Assembly (NCBI RefSeq): GCF_023145695.1 | Contig: NZ_JAJHVV010000011.1 | Location: 124,001-188,000 of the forward strand | Origin: Vibrio amylolyticus | GTDB lineage: Bacteria > Pseudomonadota > Gammaproteobacteria > Enterobacterales > Vibrionaceae | Length of the DNA stretch: 64,000 bases | Direction: 5' to 3' | In this document: in pieces, positions 52,460 to 61,608 of the stretch | Position numbering within the stretch: the stretch's first letter is position 1 | How the letters are laid out: each line of letters begins with the position of its first letter | The notes under the pieces: model-generated | Database searches by the model: none | The model's input: the letters and a program-made list of their open reading frames with translations, nothing else | Told to the model about the DNA's origin: nothing | Program-made: the position numbers and the translations under genes

Positions 52460-53509
52460 ATGCCATTAAAAACAGATGAATTAAGAACCCAACCTTTGGG
52501 TCCTATGCCGACTCCGGCAGAGCTTGGAAGCGCTCATCCTATTACTGAAGACGTGGCAAGTAAGATTGCACATTCTCGTCGCCAGATTGAAAACATTTTA
52601 ACAGGACAAGATGATCGCCTTTTGGTCATTGTCGGTCCGTGTTCAGTACACGATACTGAAGCAGCATTAGATTACGCAGCAAAGTTGGCCGAAATACAAA
52701 AGCAGTACAGTGAAGAATTATTCATTGTCATGCGTACCTACTTCGAGAAACCAAGAACAGTCGTAGGTTGGAAAGGCCTGATTACTGACCCTAATCTTGA
52801 TGGTTCATATGCTCTGGAAACTGGATTAAATAAAGCTCGAAAACTCCTGCTTGATATTAATAAGCTAGGTTTGGCCACCGCAACCGAATTCCTCGATATG
52901 ATCACGGGGCAATATATTGCGGATTTGATCTCTTGGGGCGCTATTGGCGCTCGTACAACAGAATCTCAAATTCATAGAGAGATGGCTTCTGCGTTATCGT
53001 GCCCTGTCGGCTTTAAAAATGGCACCAACGGTAATGTAAAAATTGCGATTGATGCCATTCGTGCATCGAGTGCGTCTCATTACTTCTATTCTCCAGATAA
53101 GAATGGACGTATGACGGTCTATCGCACAAGCGGTAACCCTTACGGTCACGTCATCTTGCGTGGTGGTGATACTGGCCCTAACTTTGATTCTGAGTCGGTT
53201 GAGAGCGCTTGCGAAAAGTTGGATGAAGTCGGATTACCAACCCGTTTAGTGGTTGATTTCAGCCACGCAAATTGTCAGAAAAAACATCGTCAACAACTCG
53301 ATGTGGCAAAAGACATTTGCCAGCAGATTAAATCTGGAAAGAATCGCATTGCCGGCATAATGGCAGAAAGTTTTATTGTTGAAGGTAACCAATCAATGTG
53401 TGACCTCAACAATCTTACTTATGGTCAATCGATTACCGACCCATGTTTAAGCTGGGAAGATACCGAGACTATGCTTGATATGCTTGCTAGCGCGGTTAAA
53501 GCACGATAA
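52460..53509 (+). CDS. aroH: DAHP synthase, class I, Trp-sensitive (AroH) type
   Basis: A 349-aa enzyme joining PEP and erythrose-4-phosphate in the first shikimate step. It contains GPCSVHD, MRTYFEKPRT, GARTTESQIHRE, FKNGTNG, DFSHANCQ and AESF. Comparison with E. coli isozymes favours AroH (DELRT N-terminus, SPDKNG and SGNPYGH segments) over AroG or AroF. A GTACT half-site near 52264 is too weak to call a TrpR operator. Followed 23 bases later by yajQ. Confidence 0.88.
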   Translation: MPLKTDELRTQPLGPMPTPAELGSAHPITEDVASKIAHSRRQIENILTGQDDRLLVIVGPCSVHDTEAALDYAAKLAEIQKQYSEELFIVMRTYFEKPRTVVGWKGLITDPNLDGSYALETGLNKARKLLLDINKLGLATATEFLDMITGQYIADLISWGAIGARTTESQIHREMASALSCPVGFKNGTNGNVKIAIDAIRASSASHYFYSPDKNGRMTVYRTSGNPYGHVILRGGDTGPNFDSESVESACEKLDEVGLPTRLVVDFSHANCQKKHRQQLDVAKDICQQIKSGKNRIAGIMAESFIVEGNQSMCDLNNLTYGQSITDPCLSWEDTETMLDMLASAVKAR

Positions 53510-53532
53510 AAAATTAACACAAGGACAGAACA

Positions 53533-54018
53533 ATGCCTTCTTTTGATATTATTTCTGAAATCGATACGGTTGAGCTTAAGAATGCCGTTGATAACGCATC
53601 TAGAGAACTAACGACTCGTTTTGATTTTCGTAATGTGACTGCAAGCTTCGAGCTTCTTAAAGATGAAAACGTAAAGCTTTCTACTGAGAGTGATTTTCAA
53701 CTAAAGCAGATGCGCGACATTCTACGTGGCCAGTTAACTAAACGCGGAATTGATCCTAGTGCGATGGAATCGCTTACTGCTGAGCAAACGGGTAAAAGCT
53801 GGCACCAGAACGTCTCCTTTAAGCAAGGCATCGACACGCCAGTTGCCAAAAAAATTGTTAAAGCCGTAAAAGACTCCAAGATCAAAGTACAAGTTTCAAT
53901 TCAAGGCGAAAAAGTACGAGTGAATGGTAAAAAGCGCGACGATCTACAAGCGGTGATGGCACTTGTAAAGAATGGCGAACTAGGTCAACCTTTTCAATTC
54001 GAGAACTTCAGAGATTAA
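53533..54018 (+). CDS. yajQ: YajQ family nucleotide-binding protein
   Basis: A 161-aa UPF0234 protein, beginning MPSFDIISEIDTVELKNAVDNA with DFRNVTASFEL, SWHQNVSFKQGID and VSIQGEKVRVNGKKRDDLQ as in E. coli. Binds nucleotides, and some homologues bind cyclic di-GMP. AGGACA precedes the start. Separate terminator at 54089. Likely co-transcribed from the aroH promoter or its own. Confidence 0.95.
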   Translation: MPSFDIISEIDTVELKNAVDNASRELTTRFDFRNVTASFELLKDENVKLSTESDFQLKQMRDILRGQLTKRGIDPSAMESLTAEQTGKSWHQNVSFKQGIDTPVAKKIVKAVKDSKIKVQVSIQGEKVRVNGKKRDDLQAVMALVKNGELGQPFQFENFRD

Positions 54019-54088
54019 GATTAGCTATTAATATAGGTTCACTAAGCTAAGCGTTACCGCTCATGGCTGTGGTCCTTAATAGCCTATT

Positions 54089-54124
54089 AAAAAGCCGCTA
54101 AACGTTACGTTCAGCGGCTTTTTT
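54089..54124 (+). terminator. Intrinsic terminator of aroH-yajQ
   Basis: Arms AAAAAGCCGCT / AGCGGCTTTTT with inner AACG/CGTT pairing, T-run, 70 bases past yajQ. Confidence 0.9.
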
Positions 54125-54153
54125 GATTTCAATTTCTGGGCTAATCTGGAAGA

Positions 54154-55092
54154 CTAGGAGACACTCCCAGGAAGAAGAAACTCATCATTTTTCATGAGTA
54201 GTGCATAGTCATGACTGTGCTCTGATACGAATACACAGACTCGTTCGTCACGGCTTCTCGCGGCTTGCAACTTATCAGATAAATCCATTGGTGTATCGAA
54301 GCTCACTCGCTCAGCATCACGGCGCGATAAGTCAATAAACTCAAATGGGCAATCAACATGATATAAAATTAGCTCAGCTTGCTGCATATAGCGTAACGCT
54401 TTCATAGTTAACAGTTCAATGTCATCGCCGTAGCATATCCAGAAGCAAAAACCCTGCTCATCAACCCCCGTATCAAGCTGTTTGACATAGAATTCTTCTA
54501 ATTGTTCTCGACTTTTCGCTTCATTGACATCTGATGAGCTTAAATATTGTTCCCAAAACTTTCGCCTTTGGTTCACCGTAGGAAGACTCTCTTTTATAGA
54601 GTTTCGTTTCGATGCAGCGAAGTCTGCAATGAGTGAAAGATTTTGGGGTAATACCGTCTCTAGTGTCTCTCTTATGTTCCTGACTAACACCGGTGAGGCT
54701 CCGCCACTCGAGATTGCTATCTGTATTCGACCACGATTGACCATCGAAGGCGTAATAAAATCACAATAAGGGAGATCATCTACGACATTAACGAGAATGC
54801 CATGACGCTTTGCATCTTTATAAACTTGGTGATTTAGATCAGGGTTATCCGTCGTTGCCCATACTTGTACATACTCTTTTAAAATACAGTCAGATGAATA
54901 AAAATGCTGTATCCAGTGGCACTTTTTATCCGCTACGAGAGCTTGCAGGTAGTCATCTATTTTAGGTGAAACTATCGTTACTAATGCCCCTGCTCTAAGT
55001 AACGCATCAACTTTTCGACACGCAACTTCACCACCACCAACAACCAATACAGGTTTGTTGTCCAAGTCCATAAAAAGTGGAAAATACTGCAT
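54154..55092 (-). CDS. CysG-like protein: Met8/precorrin-2 dehydrogenase half plus truncated methylase remnant
   Basis: A 312-aa protein from the ATG at 55090-55092 (MQYFPLFMDLDNKPVLVVGG). The N-terminal ~205 residues match the CysG NAD-dependent dehydrogenase/ferrochelatase module (VLVVGGGEVACRKVDALLRAGA, NVVDDLPYCDF with the catalytic Asp, SSGGASPVLVRNIRE). The C-terminal ~100 residues align with the start of the SUMT methylase (DDIELLTMKALRYMQQAELILY, DLSRRDAERVSF), but GxGPGD is lost and the rest is absent. Siroheme ring oxidation and iron insertion may remain; the SUMT half cannot be catalytic. Reported by homology only; not in an operon with cysteine genes here. Confidence 0.8.
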   Translation of the reverse strand: MQYFPLFMDLDNKPVLVVGGGEVACRKVDALLRAGALVTIVSPKIDDYLQALVADKKCHWIQHFYSSDCILKEYVQVWATTDNPDLNHQVYKDAKRHGILVNVVDDLPYCDFITPSMVNRGRIQIAISSGGASPVLVRNIRETLETVLPQNLSLIADFAASKRNSIKESLPTVNQRRKFWEQYLSSSDVNEAKSREQLEEFYVKQLDTGVDEQGFCFWICYGDDIELLTMKALRYMQQAELILYHVDCPFEFIDLSRRDAERVSFDTPMDLSDKLQAARSRDERVCVFVSEHSHDYALLMKNDEFLLPGSVS

Positions 55093-55546
55093 TTCAATCC
55101 TTGAACTAGTTAGATATCTGTTAGTCACATCCTAACAGATGTTGTGCAATGATTTCACCACCAACAGGCGCATCATTTATTTTCTACCCTTTTTTATAAA
55201 ACAAATAGTCATTTATCCCGGATAAAAACAGCGTAGCATTTTGTTACACTACATTTACATGCTTATAAAGCCCATTCATTCCATTGCATTTTTCAGGTGC
55301 ACTGTTGCACTATTTACAAGTTAATAACATTTCGTCATTCTAACAACTGTTCGGTAATGTGATTTTTGTCAAATATATTTCTATCTTAATTATTTGAGAA
55401 AATACAAAACCTTACCTACGCTTAAAAAGGGTTGAAATGGGTAGAACGAAAGTTTCATTTTTTCAACCTAAAAACAATAACAACATTTTTAGCACGTTGT
55501 ATCAGGTGTCACCTGGTTTAACATGGATCATACAGGAAGGATACAA
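55093..55546. promoter_or_regulatory. 454-base aapJ upstream region
   Basis: AT-rich divergent region between the CysG-like gene and aapJ. Holds a CRP-like site at 55358-55373 and an AGGTGTCACCT palindrome near 55505. No other gene or RNA is evident. Confidence 0.5.
55358..55373. promoter_or_regulatory. CRP-like site upstream of aapJ
   Basis: TGTGATTTTTGTCAAA matches CRP TGTGA-N6-TCACA at 9 of 10 positions. It lies 174 bases upstream of the aapJ ATG, consistent with carbon-responsive control of amino acid uptake. Confidence 0.6.
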
Positions 55547-56575
55547 ATGACAAATAAACTAACACTTCTTGCTTCTGTAGTAGCGGCATCGACTGCCCTA
55601 ATGTCGACCAATGTTTTAGCTGCAGATAGCACTCTTGATAAAGTTACTAAACAAGGTTTTTTAACTTGTGGTGTCAGTACTGGCCTACCAGGGTTTTCTA
55701 ACCCAAATTCAAAAGGCGAGTGGGAAGGAATCGATGTTGAATATTGTCAAGGGCTTGCTGCTGCAGTTCTAGGCGATAAAACTAAAGTCAAGTATGTACC
55801 ACTAACTGCTAAAGAGCGTTTCACCGCCTTACAATCTGGTGAAATCGACGTTCTATCGCGCAACACAACTTGGACTCTACACCGTGATACCGCGCTAGGT
55901 CTGAACTTTGTTGGCGTAAACTACTACGATGGTCAAGGCTTCATGGTTATGAAAGATCTTGGCATAACAAGTGCTAAAGAACTTGATGGCGCTTCTGTTT
56001 GTGTTCAATCAGGTACGACAACAGAACTTAACCTTGCCGACTATTTCCGTAACCAAGGAATGGCATACAAGCCAGTTGTATTTGATACAGCAGCTCAAAC
56101 ATCTAAAGGCTTCGATGCAGGCCGTTGTGATGTTCTAACAACTGACCAATCTGGTCTATACGCACTGCGTCTTAACCTAAAAGATCCTAGTGCAGCGGTT
56201 GTACTTCCAGAAATCATTTCTAAAGAGCCTCTAGGTCCAGTTGTTCGTCAAGATGATGACAAATGGTTCAACGTTGCTAAGTGGACTCTTAATGCAATGA
56301 TTAACGCTGAAGAATACGGTATTTCTTCGAAAAATGCTGATGAAATGCTGAAATCTAACGATCCAAATATCAAGCGTATTCTAGGTGTTGATGGTCCTAA
56401 AGGTAAAGGTTTAGGAATCCGTGACGATTGGGGTTATCAAGTAATCAAGCAAGTTGGTAACTACGGTGAAAGCTTTGAACGTACAGTAGGTACGGGCTCT
56501 CCACTTCAAATCTCACGTGGTGTTAACGCACTTTGGAATGCTGGCGGCTTTATGTACGCTCCACCAATCCGATAA
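55547..56575 (+). CDS. aapJ: L-amino acid ABC transporter, periplasmic binding protein AapJ
   Basis: A 342-aa substrate-binding protein of the general L-amino acid (Aap) system. The ATG at 55547 follows AGGAAGGAT and yields a signal peptide ending NVLAAD. Domain features include CGVSTGLPGFSNP, GTTTELNLADYFR, DQSGLYALRLN and the DDWGYQVIKQVGNYGE tail. It is separated from aapQ by 165 bases with a strong hairpin, a common arrangement that gives more binding protein than permease. Confidence 0.95.
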   Translation: MTNKLTLLASVVAASTALMSTNVLAADSTLDKVTKQGFLTCGVSTGLPGFSNPNSKGEWEGIDVEYCQGLAAAVLGDKTKVKYVPLTAKERFTALQSGEIDVLSRNTTWTLHRDTALGLNFVGVNYYDGQGFMVMKDLGITSAKELDGASVCVQSGTTTELNLADYFRNQGMAYKPVVFDTAAQTSKGFDAGRCDVLTTDQSGLYALRLNLKDPSAAVVLPEIISKEPLGPVVRQDDDKWFNVAKWTLNAMINAEEYGISSKNADEMLKSNDPNIKRILGVDGPKGKGLGIRDDWGYQVIKQVGNYGESFERTVGTGSPLQISRGVNALWNAGGFMYAPPIR

Positions 56576-56586
56576 TTACGTTAATG

Positions 56587-56612
56587 AAATGGGCGGTCTA
56601 TACCGCCCATTT
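56587..56612 (+). terminator. Strong hairpin between aapJ and aapQ
   Basis: Perfect 11-base stem AAATGGGCGGT / ACCGCCCATTT with a four-base loop, 11 bases past the aapJ stop. Probably partial termination or 3' stabilisation of aapJ mRNA, allowing lower aapQMP expression. Confidence 0.85.
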
Positions 56613-56740
56613 CTCTATTTTTTCTATGTAAATGTTTTTAAGTCTCTACTTCTTTCAAGAAGTGAGGTTTCAAAAAGCACACACGATTTTTAAAATAAGT
56701 AGTTATTTATAATAAAAATGGATTTTGAGGTTATTGTTGT

Positions 56741-57937
56741 ATGAAACCCAATAAAAGTTCAGCACCAGCTCCTACGGGAAAGAGTGCTAGCCTGCTATAC
56801 AATCCTACTTTTAGGTCTGTCGTCTTCCAGATAATCGCCGTTTTGGCTTTAATCTTTTTCTTTTACTCCATAGTCAACAATGCACTTACCAACCTTGACG
56901 CTCGAGGCATCGCCACCGGCTTTGGCTTTCTCGATCAAGAAGCTGGATTTGGTATTGGATTAACCCTTATTGAATATGATGAAACATATTCTTATGGTCG
57001 CACCTTTTTTATTGGCTTACTCAATACCGCATTGGTTTCTTTCCTCGGTATTATACTTGCCACTGTAGTTGGGTTTTCAATGGGTATCGCCCGTTTATCC
57101 TCTAACTGGCTTGTGAGCCGTTTAGCTGCAGTATACATAGAAATCTTCCGTAACATCCCTTTGCTTTTACAAATTTTCTTCTGGTATTTTGCTGTTTTAC
57201 AAGCGTTACCCTCGCCAAGACAGAGTATGAGTCTCGGTGAAGCTATATTCCTTAACGTACGTGGTCTGTATTTCCCTGCCCCTGTTATGGAAGCCGGCAG
57301 CGGCATTGTCATTGCCTCTTTTGTTATTGGCATTATCGCAACAATTTTAATCAGTATCTGGGCCTCAAATAAGCAAAAACTAACAGGACAACAGACCCCA
57401 ATGGGCCGAATTGTTCTATTACTTTGTGTTGTATTGCCTGTTGTTGTTTATTTCTTAATGGGTTCACCAATTAGCGCTCAATACCCTGAATTGAAAGGCT
57501 TTAACTTTAAAGGTGGTATCAGTATTATTCCTGAGTTAGCTGCTCTATTGCTTGCTCTTTCGATATATACTGCGGCCTTTATTGCCGAGATCGTAAGATC
57601 GGGAATCAACGCTGTGAGTCATGGCCAAACAGAAGCAGCCATGAGTCTTGGTCTACCTCGCTCTCGTACGCTAAAGTTGGTCGTTATTCCACAAGCATTA
57701 CGTATTATCATCCCACCTCTGACTAGCCAATATTTGAACTTAACAAAAAACTCATCTTTGGCTATGGCAATTGGTTATCCAGATCTTGTCTCTGTATTTG
57801 CCGGTACAACCCTCAATCAGACTGGGCAAGCGATTGAAATCATTGCAATGACTATGGCGGTTTACTTAACATTAAGCCTATTAACATCAGCATTGATGAA
57901 CATCTATAACCGTAAAGTGGCGTTGGTGGAGAGATAA
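56741..57937 (+). CDS. aapQ: L-amino acid ABC transporter permease AapQ
   Basis: A 398-aa inner-membrane permease. About eight membrane segments flank the typical insert; the HisMQ-type EAA loop reads GQTEAAMSLGLPRSRTLKLVV. Typical AapQ segments include NNALTNLDARGIATGFGFLDQ. It ends one base before the aapM start, so aapQ and aapM are translationally close. Partner of AapM in the heteromeric channel. Confidence 0.94.
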   Translation: MKPNKSSAPAPTGKSASLLYNPTFRSVVFQIIAVLALIFFFYSIVNNALTNLDARGIATGFGFLDQEAGFGIGLTLIEYDETYSYGRTFFIGLLNTALVSFLGIILATVVGFSMGIARLSSNWLVSRLAAVYIEIFRNIPLLLQIFFWYFAVLQALPSPRQSMSLGEAIFLNVRGLYFPAPVMEAGSGIVIASFVIGIIATILISIWASNKQKLTGQQTPMGRIVLLLCVVLPVVVYFLMGSPISAQYPELKGFNFKGGISIIPELAALLLALSIYTAAFIAEIVRSGINAVSHGQTEAAMSLGLPRSRTLKLVVIPQALRIIIPPLTSQYLNLTKNSSLAMAIGYPDLVSVFAGTTLNQTGQAIEIIAMTMAVYLTLSLLTSALMNIYNRKVALVER

Positions 57938-57938
57938 T

Positions 57939-59036
57939 ATGAGCATACATCAGTTTCAACCAGATCTGCCGCCACCAGGTAATACCGTAGGTGTCGTAGG
58001 TTGGTTTAGAAAGAACCTTTTTAATAGCCCTGTAAACTCTGTTGTAACAGTAATTCTCGGCTATCTAGTCTTTTCTCTTATTGTAGGCGTCTTAGATTGG
58101 GCATTTATCAATGCAGATTGGATTGGAACCACTCGTGACGATTGTAGTCGTGAAGGGGCATGTTGGGTATTTATTAGCGTGCGTTGGGAACAGTTTATGT
58201 ATGGCTTCTACCCTGAAGCTGAACTGTGGCGACCACGTCTATTTTATATAACACTGGCAATTTTCACTGCGCTATTGGCTTATGAAAAAACGCCAAAACG
58301 CATGTGGATTTGGCTATTTTTCGTCAATATCTACCCATTTATTATTGCTGGATTGCTATACGGTGGCGTATTTGGCTTAGAAGTGGTTTCTACTCATAAA
58401 TGGGGCGGTCTATTAGTTACGCTAATTATTGCGCTTGTGGGTATCGTTGTTTCACTTCCTATTGGTGTAGCTTTAGCCTTAGGTCGTCGCTCTGAAATGC
58501 CAATTATCCGAAGTATCTGTACTGTATACATCGAGATTTGGCGTGGTGTTCCACTCATTACCGTTCTCTTTATGGCTTCGGTCATGCTGCCTCTGTTTTT
58601 ATCTGAAGGTTCTGAGACAGATAAATTAATTAGGGCGTTAATAGGCGTAGTCATGTTTAGTGCTGCCTATATGGCGGAAGTGGTACGTGGTGGTTTACAA
58701 GCAATACCTAAAGGTCAATATGAAGCTGCAGATGCACTGGGATTAAGTTACTGGAAAAAAACTGGGCTTATCATTTTACCTCAAGCTTTGAAAATCACGA
58801 TTCCATCAATTGTAAATACCTTCATCGGTCTATTTAAAGATACCAGTCTCGTTCTGATCATTGGTATGTTTGACGTACTAGGTATCGGGCAAGCTGCAAA
58901 CACTGACCCTGAGTGGTTAGGTTTCTCAACAGAAAGTTATGTATTTGTCGCGTTAGTGTTCTGGGTGTTCTGTTTCAGCATGTCGAGATATTCGATATGG
59001 CTAGAAAGCAGATTAAACACTGGTCACAAACGATAA
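57939..59036 (+). CDS. aapM: L-amino acid ABC transporter permease AapM
   Basis: A 365-aa permease, the second half of the Aap channel. The characteristic GACWVFISVRWEQFMYGFYP segment is present, as is the EAA loop GQYEAADALGLSYWKKTGLII. About eight membrane helices. One base follows the aapQ stop; aapP begins 21 bases downstream. Confidence 0.94.
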   Translation: MSIHQFQPDLPPPGNTVGVVGWFRKNLFNSPVNSVVTVILGYLVFSLIVGVLDWAFINADWIGTTRDDCSREGACWVFISVRWEQFMYGFYPEAELWRPRLFYITLAIFTALLAYEKTPKRMWIWLFFVNIYPFIIAGLLYGGVFGLEVVSTHKWGGLLVTLIIALVGIVVSLPIGVALALGRRSEMPIIRSICTVYIEIWRGVPLITVLFMASVMLPLFLSEGSETDKLIRALIGVVMFSAAYMAEVVRGGLQAIPKGQYEAADALGLSYWKKTGLIILPQALKITIPSIVNTFIGLFKDTSLVLIIGMFDVLGIGQAANTDPEWLGFSTESYVFVALVFWVFCFSMSRYSIWLESRLNTGHKR

Positions 59037-59057
59037 TTAAAAGTTCAAGGACGTATT

Positions 59058-59816
59058 ATGACGCAACAACAAGACACGAACCAACCAATGATTCAGATTA
59101 ACGATATGAACAAATGGTATGGCGAATTTCACGTATTAAAGAACATTAACCTTACTGTAAAGAAAGGCGAAAAGATCGTTGTTTGTGGCCCTTCTGGCTC
59201 AGGTAAGTCAACGATGATTCGCTGTATTAACCGCCTAGAAGAACACCAAAAAGGCGATATATTTGTTTCAGGTAACGAGCTAACGGAAGATCTTAAAAAT
59301 ATCGAAGCCGTTCGTAAAGAAGTGGGAATGTGTTTCCAGCACTTTAACCTCTTCCCTCACCTAACCGTGCTTGAAAACTGTACGCTAGCGCCGATTTGGG
59401 TAAAGAAAATGCCTAAAGAAGAAGCGGAAGCGATTGCCATGAAATACTTAGAGCGTGTTAAAATCCCAGACCAAGCTGACAAGTTCCCAGGTCAGCTTTC
59501 AGGGGGTCAACAACAACGTGTAGCGATTGCTCGTTCATTATGTATGAATCCTCAAGTGATGCTGTTTGATGAACCTACGTCTGCCCTCGATCCAGAAATG
59601 GTTCGCGAGGTACTTGATGTAATGGTCGAACTTGCTGAAGAAGGTATGACGATGATTTGTGTTACGCACGAAATGGGCTTTGCTAAAGAGGTCGCTGACC
59701 GCGTGATATTCATGGATGCGGGTGAAATTATTGAAGAAAACAACCCTGTTGATTTCTTTGAGAATCCACAATCAGACAGAACACAAAACTTCTTAGCTCA
59801 AATTCTACACCACTAA
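59058..59816 (+). CDS. aapP: L-amino acid ABC transporter ATPase AapP
   Basis: A 252-aa ATPase with Walker A GPSGSGKSTMIRC, Q-loop FQHFNLFPHLTVL, signature LSGGQQQRVAIAR, Walker B MLFDEPTSALDPE and H-loop VTHEMGFA. Belongs to the polar amino acid (GlnQ/HisP) group. Last gene of the aapJQMP operon, followed by a terminator at 59857. Confidence 0.96.
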   Translation: MTQQQDTNQPMIQINDMNKWYGEFHVLKNINLTVKKGEKIVVCGPSGSGKSTMIRCINRLEEHQKGDIFVSGNELTEDLKNIEAVRKEVGMCFQHFNLFPHLTVLENCTLAPIWVKKMPKEEAEAIAMKYLERVKIPDQADKFPGQLSGGQQQRVAIARSLCMNPQVMLFDEPTSALDPEMVREVLDVMVELAEEGMTMICVTHEMGFAKEVADRVIFMDAGEIIEENNPVDFFENPQSDRTQNFLAQILHH

Positions 59817-59856
59817 CGATAACCTGAGCTCTTTGAAGATTTGCAAACAATAGTGA

Positions 59857-59885
59857 AAAGAGGCGATAATGGTCGCCTCTTTTTT
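59857..59885 (+). terminator. Intrinsic terminator of aapJQMP
   Basis: Arms AAAGAGGCGA / TCGCCTCTTT with a short loop and T-run, 40 bases past aapP. Confidence 0.9.
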
Positions 59886-60034
59886 ATTGGTTATATCGTG
59901 TTACATCTTTGTAGGTACATAACACGCCATTTCCATTATTATTTTAAATAACGTTAGTTACGTAATGGGTTGATTTTTTCTAAGAATAACCCCATAAATA
60001 TACTTATAAAGATAAACTCTTCACGAGGAAGATT

Positions 60035-60697
60035 ATGAACAGCCCTATGTTTACTCGCACTTCAACACAAGAGAGTGCTCTACAAACCAATAAAGTACTG
60101 CGTAATACTTACGCTCTGCTTTCTATGACTTTACTATGGTCTGCTATTGTAGCAGGCGTATCTATGGCGATGAATCTACCTCGCCCAGGCCTTATTATCA
60201 TGTTGGTTGGCTTCTACGGTTTACTTTTCTTAACTGAAAAGAATCGCGACAACAGCATGGGTCTTGTTTTCACATTCCTATTTACTGGTTTCTTAGGCTA
60301 CACAACGGGCCCAATCCTTAATATGTACCTCGGTGCTGGCATGGGTGACATTATTGTGACGGCTCTTGGCGGTACTGCACTAGCGTTCCTAGGCGCATCT
60401 GCTTACGCACTAACTACAAAACGCGACCTATCATTCCTAAACGGTATGTTGATGGCCGGCTTCGTGGTTCTATTAGTTGGAATGGTGGCAAACATCTTCC
60501 TTCAAATGCCAATGCTTCAGCTAGCGATGAGCTCTATGTTTATCCTGTTCTCGACTGGTGTGATTTTGTTAACAACACAAAACATCATTCGTGGCGGTGA
60601 GACAAACTACATCTCGGCTACTGTTAGCCTATACGTTTCTATTTACAATATCTTTATTAGCCTGCTAAGCATTCTTGGCATCACTAATAACGACTAA
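60035..60697 (+). CDS. yccA: BAX inhibitor-1 family membrane protein YccA
   Basis: A 220-aa seven-helix inner-membrane protein homologous to E. coli YccA, a modulator/substrate of the FtsH protease. Segments TNKVLRNTYALLSM, FTGFLGYTTGPILNMYL, GMVANIFLQMP and RGGETNYISATVSLYVS match. GAGGAAG precedes the ATG. It precedes tusE, as in E. coli. Confidence 0.95.
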   Translation: MNSPMFTRTSTQESALQTNKVLRNTYALLSMTLLWSAIVAGVSMAMNLPRPGLIIMLVGFYGLLFLTEKNRDNSMGLVFTFLFTGFLGYTTGPILNMYLGAGMGDIIVTALGGTALAFLGASAYALTTKRDLSFLNGMLMAGFVVLLVGMVANIFLQMPMLQLAMSSMFILFSTGVILLTTQNIIRGGETNYISATVSLYVSIYNIFISLLSILGITNND

Positions 60698-60740
60698 AAT
60701 CATCTACTGCCCTATAGGCAAATCATGATGATTTCAAATC

Positions 60741-60770
60741 AAACCCAAGACATTGTTCTTGGGTTTTTTA
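60741..60770 (+). terminator. Intrinsic terminator of yccA
   Basis: Arms AAACCCAAGA / TCTTGGGTTT with a CATTGT loop and T-run. Confidence 0.92.
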
Positions 60771-60868
60771 TTGCCTATTTATTTTTGCTACAGAAGGCTT
60801 GAGTTGAATGTACTAGCTAATGTACTCTACGCTCGTTTTCATGAAGCTCACCAGATTAAGTACACAAG

Positions 60869-61198
60869 ATGTTTATATATAACGACACTGAAATTCAAAC
60901 CGATGCACAAGGCTACCTACTTAACCACCAAGATTGGGAAGAAGGCATGATTGAAATCCTCGCTAAAGACGAGGCGATTGAACTTACGGATGCCCACCTT
61001 GAAGTCGTTCATTTTGTTCGAGAATTCTACCTAGAATTCAATACCTCACCCGCTGTTCGCATGTTAGTCAAAGCGATGGAAAAAGCACACGGCCCAGAGA
61101 AAGGTAATAGTAAATACCTATTTAAGCTCTTTAAAAAAGGCCCAGCTAAGCAAGCGACTAAACTTGCAGGGTTACCAAAGCCTGCTAAATGTTTATAG
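60869..61198 (+). CDS. tusE: tRNA 2-thiouridine sulfur carrier TusE
   Basis: A 109-aa DsrC-family sulfur carrier accepting sulfur from TusBCD for mnm5s2U34 synthesis by MnmA. The penultimate cysteine C108 (KPAKCL) is the sulfur-carrying residue. Conserved segments include DWEEGMIEILAKDEAI and EFYLEFNTSPAVRML. Exactly the E. coli length. Convergent with yccX. Confidence 0.95.
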   Translation: MFIYNDTEIQTDAQGYLLNHQDWEEGMIEILAKDEAIELTDAHLEVVHFVREFYLEFNTSPAVRMLVKAMEKAHGPEKGNSKYLFKLFKKGPAKQATKLAGLPKPAKCL

Positions 61199-61232
61199 GA
61201 TACTACGAGTGTTTAAAGTAGACCTTTAAACA

Positions 61233-61505
61233 CTAAGTAATCTGAAAGTCAGTAAAGGAAAAGGAATCCGCCTCTTCCTTTTTTAATTTGCTTACATTAG
61301 CCAGCCTTGGCCCTTTCTCTAGCCAACACTCAAACGCTTCCATTTCCCGTTTATCACCACTTGCCAAAACTTCAACGTCTCCATTACTTAAGTTTTTCAC
61401 ATACCCAAGTAAGCCCAACTCATTAGCTTTCATTGTTGTGAAATACCTAAAACCCACTCCCTGAACCGTACCAGATACTGTGAACTTATAGCATTTTTGA
61501 TACAT
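61233..61505 (-). CDS. yccX: Acylphosphatase
   Basis: A 90-aa acylphosphatase hydrolysing acyl phosphates. The phosphate-binding GTVQGVGFRYF supplies R20 and the second motif GYVKNLSNGDVEV supplies N38. Same neighbourhood as E. coli (yccA-tusE-yccX). Single gene on the minus strand. Confidence 0.93.
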   Translation of the reverse strand: MYQKCYKFTVSGTVQGVGFRYFTTMKANELGLLGYVKNLSNGDVEVLASGDKREMEAFECWLEKGPRLANVSKLKKEEADSFSFTDFQIT

Positions 61506-61608
61506 TTTCTGTAACCTCGCGATTTTATAAGTGATATATTTAGCTTCGTCTATTTATGCCATCTATCAATAGTGGCAGTTTGGTTAGTTTTATTTGGATA
61601 TAAACATT

